Positions 12,494-16,784 of a stretch of DNA of 16,784 bases are shown piece by piece. The notes under the pieces are model-generated. The model worked only from the letters and a program-made list of their open reading frames with translations, was not told where the DNA came from and did no database searches. A program made the position numbers and the translations under genes. Source of the stretch: Candidatus Methanomethylophilaceae archaeon (GTDB lineage: Archaea; Thermoplasmatota; Thermoplasmata; Methanomassiliicoccales; Methanomethylophilaceae); the NCBI GenBank assembly GCA_016297775.1, contig JAEDGA010000024.1:1-16784 (forward strand). Direction: 5' to 3'. Within the stretch, counting starts at the first letter, position 1, and each line of letters starts with the position of its first letter.

Positions 12494-15400
12494 TCAGTTA
12501 CCTACAGGGGAATATGCCGTGATGCTGAGTGGCATCTTGTTCTCCATCTCCCATATGATAGACATGGGTTTGCTACCTTCGTGATATAAATAATGTCCTT
12601 TCCCGAGGAAGATGTACGGCAGAGGGATACCGTTCGCATCCTTGTGTACCCTGGCGAAGAGTATCACCTCTGTACCTCTGGAATCATGTTCGATATATCT
12701 TCTACCGGTTTCGGATGCATCGGATGTCTGGTTCTGGCTCTGCCAGTGGAACATATGGTCGTTGATCGCATAGTCCTCGTACATGGTGGACGGTGAGAAG
12801 TCCTTCTCGGTCTTGTTGAGATTGATCAGGAACACATCGGTGTTCTTCTCTTTGATGAAGAGCACACCCTCTCTCCAGGGATGTCTGTGTTCCATCGTGT
12901 TCTTCCCGAGTGCGGCAAGTATCTGATCTCTGTGATACGAGCAGTGTACCTCCAGTCCGCATTCGTATTTCAATCCAGGGTCCTTGGATACGGTCTTCAG
13001 ATGCTCCGATCTTATTGACAGGATCGTCCTGAATTCGTTAAGATAGTCATGTTCGGACATCAGGAAGTCCATGAATTTTTTGAATGAATCGTATCCTACC
13101 TTATCGATCGATCTATCGTAGAACGTGTAGTACATCATGGTGGCATATGTCTCATCCATGTTTTCCAATTCCTTTTCGGGGTTGTTCAAGAGATCTACCA
13201 TGAAATCCATCCACTTCTTACTATCCGCGGTACTGAATTTGGTGAATGCTCTGGAGAACAATCTCTCCTTGTTCTTCATAGAATCATCCATCATGATGCC
13301 GCTGGCCTTCATGCATAGTCCTGTGAAGGTGTTCTTCGTACGGTAGATATCGAAAAGTTCCATCTCATTCCATTCAAGGAACTTTCTCAGATCATATTCT
13401 CCGCCGTTGTCGGTGAGGAATTCATCCACCCTCTCGTTGAGGAAGGTTCTCTTGTTCGATATGATGTTATCGAGGATGTGCTCCTTGGCGACCTCCTCTA
13501 TCTTAAGATTACAGCCACTGGGAAGTCCGGAGAATCCGTTGTGGATCATCCTCTCTACGGATCCAGATCCGGATGATGTGAGATACTTGATCTTGCGTTC
13601 ATTCATCTTGTATCTCTTGTTACCTTGTCCGACGAAATCCAGAACGGTGAGTTCGGTCTTGTTCTCCGATAAACGAAGACCGCGTCCCAGTTGTTGGATG
13701 AACACGGTCATACTTTCCGTAGGCCTCAGGAACAGTACCGTGTTCACCTCTTTGATATCCACACCTTCGTTGTACAGATCTACTGTGAATATGAAATGTA
13801 TCTCCTTCTTCACCAATCTCCTCTGTACGATGTCCCTCTTGTCCCTGTCCTCATAGTCGGATGTCAACGCCTCGGATGCTATGCCAAATTCGTTGAACAT
13901 CTTTGCCATGTATCTTGCGTGTCCCTTCGATACACAGAATCCTAGACCAACTATGGAATCGATATCAGGTTGGTATCTGTTCAACGCATTGATGATCGCT
14001 ATGATACGGTCCTTGTTGCCTTCGTAAAGTTTCTCCAATTCGGATGCGCTGTACTTTCCGCGAACGAATTCTATGCGGGATAGGTCGACCGGATCGGTAA
14101 CCATGAAGTAATGGAATGGTACCAGCAGCTCCCTGTTGATCGCTTCAGGGAGACGTATCTCGGACGCGATGCGGTTGTTGAAGTATTGCAGGATGTCCTC
14201 TCCATCCATCCTGTCCGGAGTGGCGGTGAGGCCCAGCAGTATCTTGGGTTTGAAGTATGTGAGGAGCGTCTGATAGCTCTTCGCGGCTCCGTGGTGGGTC
14301 TCATCCACCACTATGTAGTCATAATATTCCGCATCTACCATTTCCTCAAGATGGCGAGATACAAGGGAATCTATGGACATGAACACATGACTGAAATCGT
14401 TGGTATGATGTTCGCCTACGAACAGACTTCCGAAGTTCTGATCTCCCAATATGGAACGGTATGTGATCAGACTCTTCTCCAGGATCTCCTTCCTGTGTGC
14501 CACATACAATAGATTGTCCGAGTCAGGATTGTCCTTGCGGAATCTCTTGTAATCGAATGCTGATATGACCGTCTTACCTGTACCTGTGGCCGCTATGACC
14601 AGGTTCCGATAACTGTTATAGACCTCTCTTTCTGCATCGAGCTCATCGAGGATCTCCTTCTGGAAGGGGTGCGGTTTCCAGTCATATATCATCAGTTCAT
14701 AGTGCTCGGTAGGCCGTCTCTCTTTATTGATGGCGATGTTGAGTTTTTCTATACCTGTCTCCGGATCGTAATATTCGAAATCCTCGGAGTTCCAGTACGA
14801 TTCGAATGTAGCATCCACCATGGCGATGATCTGCGGGGCATCCTGGTTGGTGATCTTGATGTTCCATTCCATCCCGTCACTCATGGCCGCACCGGACAGG
14901 TTGGACGATCCGATGAATACCGTGCTGTATCCCGTCCTCCTTTTGAAATAATACGATTTGGCGTGAAGACGTGTGCTGTGGGAATCATAGGAGATCTTGA
15001 TCTCTGTGTTGGGCAGTTTGGACAGTTTATCCACTGCCAGAGGGTCTGTGGCACCCATATATGTGGTGGTCAGGATCCTGACTCTTCCTCCGGAACGTGT
15101 GAATCTTTCAAGCGCGTCAAGTATCAGTCTTATCCCGCTGTTCTTGATGAACGATACAAGGAAACAGACCTCATCCGACGTATCGATCTCCCTGGATAGT
15201 TCATCGGACAGTGTGATGTCACGTCTGCCACCCGTGAACAAGGTACTTATCGAAAGCGAGGATCTGGGTCTGGAATGGTTGTTGTTCACTCTGTCCCAGA
15301 TCGAAAGTAGTTTCTCCCCCTTCTCACCGATCCTCCATTCTCTGATGTCTTCATCCTGTGATTCATCGGAAAGAAGTTCGATCATGTGATTGCAGGTATC

Positions 15401-15649
15401 TATCTCCGCTTTGATGGTTGCCGCTTCCTTATCTGCTTCCTTACCGGGGGTGATTTTCTTGGAATTGGTCTTTATTATTTCCAACCCTCTTTTAATGACC
15501 TGCTGCATATAACGCGACATGATGTCAGGGCTGTCATCCAGATCGATTCTGTCAAGAAGAATCTCTTTGGAATTCCTATCGATATCCTCAAGTGCTTTAT
15601 CGATCGCCTTACTGACAACACGTTCGTAGATGCCCTGCGGAAGATCCAT
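12494..15649 (-). CDS. PLD nuclease-SF2 helicase-DUF3427 protein (candidate defence enzyme)
   Basis: This 1051-residue protein is intact. Residues about 130-290 form a phospholipase-D-like nuclease domain with one HxK...N motif (His229, Lys231, Asn250 in GSSNLSG). An SF2 helicase follows: Walker A AATGTGKT (353-360), motif II DETH (449-452, where the family usually has DEAH or DECH), motif III-like LTATP (474-478) and motif VI QQLGRGLR (652-659). The C-terminal DUF3427 region ends with hallmark segments: EVHCSYHRDQILAAL (900-914), FSPSTMYEDYAINDHMFHWQ (951-970) and YIFLGKGHYLYHEGSKPMS (1012-1030). Proteins with this order are often annotated as type III restriction-like helicases and occur in defence islands; phage defence here is inference. 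The gene is richer in A+T than its neighbours, suggesting acquisition. ATG 15649 has a TATA-like box 27 bases upstream. Confidence 0.92.
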   Translation of the reverse strand: MDLPQGIYERVVSKAIDKALEDIDRNSKEILLDRIDLDDSPDIMSRYMQQVIKRGLEIIKTNSKKITPGKEADKEAATIKAEIDTCNHMIELLSDESQDEDIREWRIGEKGEKLLSIWDRVNNNHSRPRSSLSISTLFTGGRRDITLSDELSREIDTSDEVCFLVSFIKNSGIRLILDALERFTRSGGRVRILTTTYMGATDPLAVDKLSKLPNTEIKISYDSHSTRLHAKSYYFKRRTGYSTVFIGSSNLSGAAMSDGMEWNIKITNQDAPQIIAMVDATFESYWNSEDFEYYDPETGIEKLNIAINKERRPTEHYELMIYDWKPHPFQKEILDELDAEREVYNSYRNLVIAATGTGKTVISAFDYKRFRKDNPDSDNLLYVAHRKEILEKSLITYRSILGDQNFGSLFVGEHHTNDFSHVFMSIDSLVSRHLEEMVDAEYYDYIVVDETHHGAAKSYQTLLTYFKPKILLGLTATPDRMDGEDILQYFNNRIASEIRLPEAINRELLVPFHYFMVTDPVDLSRIEFVRGKYSASELEKLYEGNKDRIIAIINALNRYQPDIDSIVGLGFCVSKGHARYMAKMFNEFGIASEALTSDYEDRDKRDIVQRRLVKKEIHFIFTVDLYNEGVDIKEVNTVLFLRPTESMTVFIQQLGRGLRLSENKTELTVLDFVGQGNKRYKMNERKIKYLTSSGSGSVERMIHNGFSGLPSGCNLKIEEVAKEHILDNIISNKRTFLNERVDEFLTDNGGEYDLRKFLEWNEMELFDIYRTKNTFTGLCMKASGIMMDDSMKNKERLFSRAFTKFSTADSKKWMDFMVDLLNNPEKELENMDETYATMMYYTFYDRSIDKVGYDSFKKFMDFLMSEHDYLNEFRTILSIRSEHLKTVSKDPGLKYECGLEVHCSYHRDQILAALGKNTMEHRHPWREGVLFIKEKNTDVFLINLNKTEKDFSPSTMYEDYAINDHMFHWQSQNQTSDASETGRRYIEHDSRGTEVILFARVHKDANGIPLPYIFLGKGHYLYHEGSKPMSIIWEMENKMPLSITAYSPVGN

Positions 15650-15672
15650 ATTTGATCATCTTGGATCGCAGC

Positions 15673-15680
15673 AAAATATG
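15673..15680 (-). promoter_or_regulatory. TATA-like box for DUF3427 helicase gene
   Basis: CATATTTT on the minus strand is centred about 27 bases before the ATG at 15649. No Shine-Dalgarno sequence is present. The remainder of the 243-base gap up to the tRNA-Ala gene shows no gene, only A+T-rich DNA and a stray ATTTAAAT near 15753. Confidence 0.45.
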
Positions 15681-15892
15681 TTCCGGTGATCTCACTTTTC
15701 GACAGCAAAGAGAACAAATCAAATCAGAAATGTTAATATCGTTAGTTTTGTTATTTAAATGGGATGGATTCGTGATATGGAACGCACATCCTGGTAGATG
15801 TATCGGACGGAAGTATGATTCGCCGATCCTGTCGGAATATGATACGGGACTTGTGCGGAACAATCCGTACCCGAATGAAAGTAAGAGAGAAG

Positions 15893-15965
15893 TGGACAGT
15901 GCGAGATTCGAACTCGCGACCTCTACAATGCCAATGTAACGATCTTCCAACTGATCTAACTGCCC
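15893..15965 (-). tRNA. tRNA-Ala(GGC)
   Basis: A 73-base cloverleaf reads on the minus strand. The acceptor is GGGCAGT/ACTGTCC with a G3-T70 wobble pair, the alanine identity element. The D stem is GATC/GATC, and the anticodon stem TTACA/TGTAG holds the loop TTGGCAT with anticodon GGC at 15932-15930. The variable loop is AGGTC and the T arm GCGAG-TTCGAAT-CTCGC. The discriminator is A. CCA is not encoded, unlike the tRNA-Met in this window. A pyrimidine-rich stretch follows the 3' end. No intron is present. Confidence 0.95.
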
Positions 15966-16274
15966 AGTAAACCTCGTTATTCTTTTATCGTTATTAAACG
16001 TTACGATGAACCCAAATAATCTGGTATTGTAAATTCAGTGGAACCTTTTTGAGATGATATCGACATGTTTCGATTTGTTTTCTCTATTAACTTTTCTTCG
16101 GGCCCCAATCATATGCAGACGTTCATCCTTCTCACACTCGTATCATTTTTAGCAATTAGATATTTATTTTTTACGAAAGTATTTGTAAATAATTTATATA
16201 TTGAAACCATGCTAGACTTACCAACGGAACATTGCTTTGACACAAGAAGCACAGGCAGGATTTCAGCCAAGGGC
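15966..16274. other. A+T-rich region with promoter-like elements, no confident gene
   Basis: This region is markedly A+T-rich up to about 16230. It contains the tRNA-Ala promoter, TATTAA at 16085-16090 (25.5 bases before an ATG at 16113 that would encode a hydrophobic N-terminus), an imperfect dyad 16162-16174/16185-16197, and TTTATATA at 16193-16200. The hydrophobic frame from 16113 (QTFILLTLVSFLAIRYLFF) could be chance in such DNA. Confidence 0.5.
15991..15998 (-). promoter_or_regulatory. TATA-like box for tRNA-Ala
   Basis: TTTAATAA on the minus strand is centred about 29 bases before the first base of the tRNA, as expected for an archaeal tRNA promoter. Confidence 0.55.
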
Positions 16275-16467
16275 ATGCAACCCCTCATCGAGATCCTGGA
16301 GTCATCGGAGGTCCTGATGCGCTTCGACCGCGAGCGTGCGAGGTCCAACGGTTCCCTCAAATTTACCTCCGTCAGATGTATCGTTCAACACCTACATCGA
16401 GATCAAGAAACTTACAATGATTCGTACGAGACGGCCATCATGGGAAGGGGGAGACTTCTTCCTCTAG
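16275..16467 (+). pseudogene. Possible frameshifted gene remnant, unidentified
   Basis: Base composition changes sharply near 16230. From ATG 16275 one frame has native-looking codons (MQPLIEILESSEVLMRFDRE, then RARSNG). After about 16350 that frame loses quality, and the +1 frame reads SNLPPSDVSFNTYIEIKKLT to a TAG at 16465-16467. This pattern fits a gene piece with a single-base frameshift. I do not recognise the family. TTTATATA at 16193-16200 could be its promoter, with a leader of about 50 bases. It may also be non-coding DNA; the frame evidence is by eye only. Confidence 0.25.
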
Positions 16468-16480
16468 GTGTCGATTCCGC

Positions 16481-16784
16481 TCAACCGTCCAGGGTTTTCG
16501 TGTTGTGTTTGAATACCTCCTTGAGAATCTTCTTCTCCACCCCTGCCTCCACCAGCCTGCGGCAGTAAGCGGAAAAGAACTCCTTCTCCGTGTATCTGCC
16601 GTCCGACTGTACGGAGGCTTTTCCCTCGGGCAGGGTATCGTAGAACTCCTTTATTCCGGAGATCATGTCGTAGCTCGATTTTCCCGATATGTGCCGGACG
16701 AACCCGTGGAACGGGAAATACTCATTCTCGGTTATCTCGAAAAACGGGAAAATGCCGATTTGTAGCGTTTCGGAAAACGGGAAA
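16481..16784 (-). CDS. Unidentified protein, C-terminal part, with 11-residue repeats (5' end beyond window)
   Basis: The frame is open from the right edge to TGA at 16483-16481, giving the last 101 codons or so. The first visible residues repeat with an 11-residue period, each unit starting FPF (FPFSETLQIGI, FPFFEITENEY, FPFHGFVRHIS). This is followed by a helical region (MISGIKEFYDTLPE) and the ending YCRRLVEAGVEKKILKEVF, then KHNTKTLDG. The ending resembles the C-terminal helix of TIM-barrel amidohydrolases or phosphotriesterases (LxEAGVxxexIxxixxxN), but the visible part has no catalytic residues, so this is weak. An internal ATG at 16666 is not taken as the start because the open frame continues upstream with sensible codons. 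Confidence 0.6.
   Translation of the reverse strand, partial: FPFSETLQIGIFPFFEITENEYFPFHGFVRHISGKSSYDMISGIKEFYDTLPEGKASVQSDGRYTEKEFFSAYCRRLVEAGVEKKILKEVFKHNTKTLDG
16710..16784 (-). repeat. Three copies of a 9-bp motif at 33-bp period, reaching the window edge
   Basis: TTTCCCGTT on the minus strand (AACGGGAAA on plus) occurs at 16710-16718, 16743-16751 and 16776-16784, exactly 33 bases apart. It encodes the FPF start of three 11-residue units. The rest of each unit is divergent. The array may continue beyond the window. Confidence 0.8.

Noticed and set aside
15650..15965. Attachment-site duplication of the tRNA-Ala 3' end
   Set aside because: I looked for a second copy of the tRNA 3' half around the helicase gene and found none within the window.
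16065..16568. 167-codon open frame spanning the A+T-rich region and the right-end gene
   Set aside because: It runs antisense through the C-terminal part of the right-edge gene, and its composition changes abruptly inside the frame. Only sub-parts of it might be real.
16710..16784. CRISPR array
   Set aside because: The 33-bp period could suggest repeats and spacers, but the shared core is only 9 bp and the whole stretch is an open reading frame. No CRISPR repeats or cas genes are seen elsewhere in the window.

Overview
The window looks like a chromosomal segment of a methanogenic archaeon, most probably of the order Methanomassiliicoccales (Methanomethylophilaceae-like). This is inferred from hdrC-hdrB (heterodisulfide reductase), a pyruvoyl-dependent arginine decarboxylase, a PAC2 proteasome-assembly chaperone homologue, ribosomal protein eS1, an intron-bearing tRNA-Met and archaeal TATA boxes. 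No coding sequence stops at TAG (13 TGA, 2 TAA), which fits but does not prove a pyrrolysine-using lineage. Most of the window is moderately GC-rich. The stretch from about 12.5 to 16.2 kb is visibly richer in A+T.

Layout. (1) 1-1622, minus strand: a tightly overlapping operon of PAC2 protein, pyruvoyl arginine decarboxylase and a zinc-ribbon protein that runs off the left edge. (2) 1675-4276, plus strand: two tandem paralogous M16 metallopeptidases, each with its own promoter. (3) 4251-6205, minus strand: a two-repeat DUF1538 membrane transporter followed by a NiFe-hydrogenase maturation protease that starts at TTG. A LysR/ModE-like regulator (6302-7102) diverges from them. (4) 7178-8523: hdrC-hdrB, closed by a hairpin terminator. 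(5) 8831-9706: eS1, then a tRNA-Met(CAT) with a 31-nt intron. (6) 9762-12479: a ClC-type chloride channel divergent from a two-gene unit of an Imm5-like protein and a flavodoxin/diferredoxin protein. (7) 12494-15649: a 1051-residue PLD-nuclease/SF2-helicase/DUF3427 protein, a candidate defence enzyme. (8) 15893-16784: tRNA-Ala(GGC), an A+T-rich stretch with a possible gene remnant, and the C-terminal part of an unidentified protein carrying an 11-residue repeat.

Expression logic. First genes of transcription units have a TATA-like box centred about 25-28 bases before the start codon and no Shine-Dalgarno sequence, which predicts leaderless mRNAs. Three of the operon-internal genes (hydrogenase protease, hdrB, flavodoxin/ferredoxin) and the leadered eS1 gene have clear Shine-Dalgarno sequences instead. 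Two further internal genes rely on overlap or abutment of stop and start. One TTTTAA element lies exactly midway between the start codons of the PAC2 gene and the first M16 gene and appears to serve both directions.

HdrB and HdrC belong to the energy metabolism of methanogenesis, and the hydrogenase maturation protease fits a hydrogen-dependent lifestyle. The best candidates for little-described biology are the DUF3427 helicase island, the Imm5-like plus flavodoxin/ferredoxin pair, the DUF1538 transporter coupled to a hydrogenase protease, and the repeat protein at the right edge.
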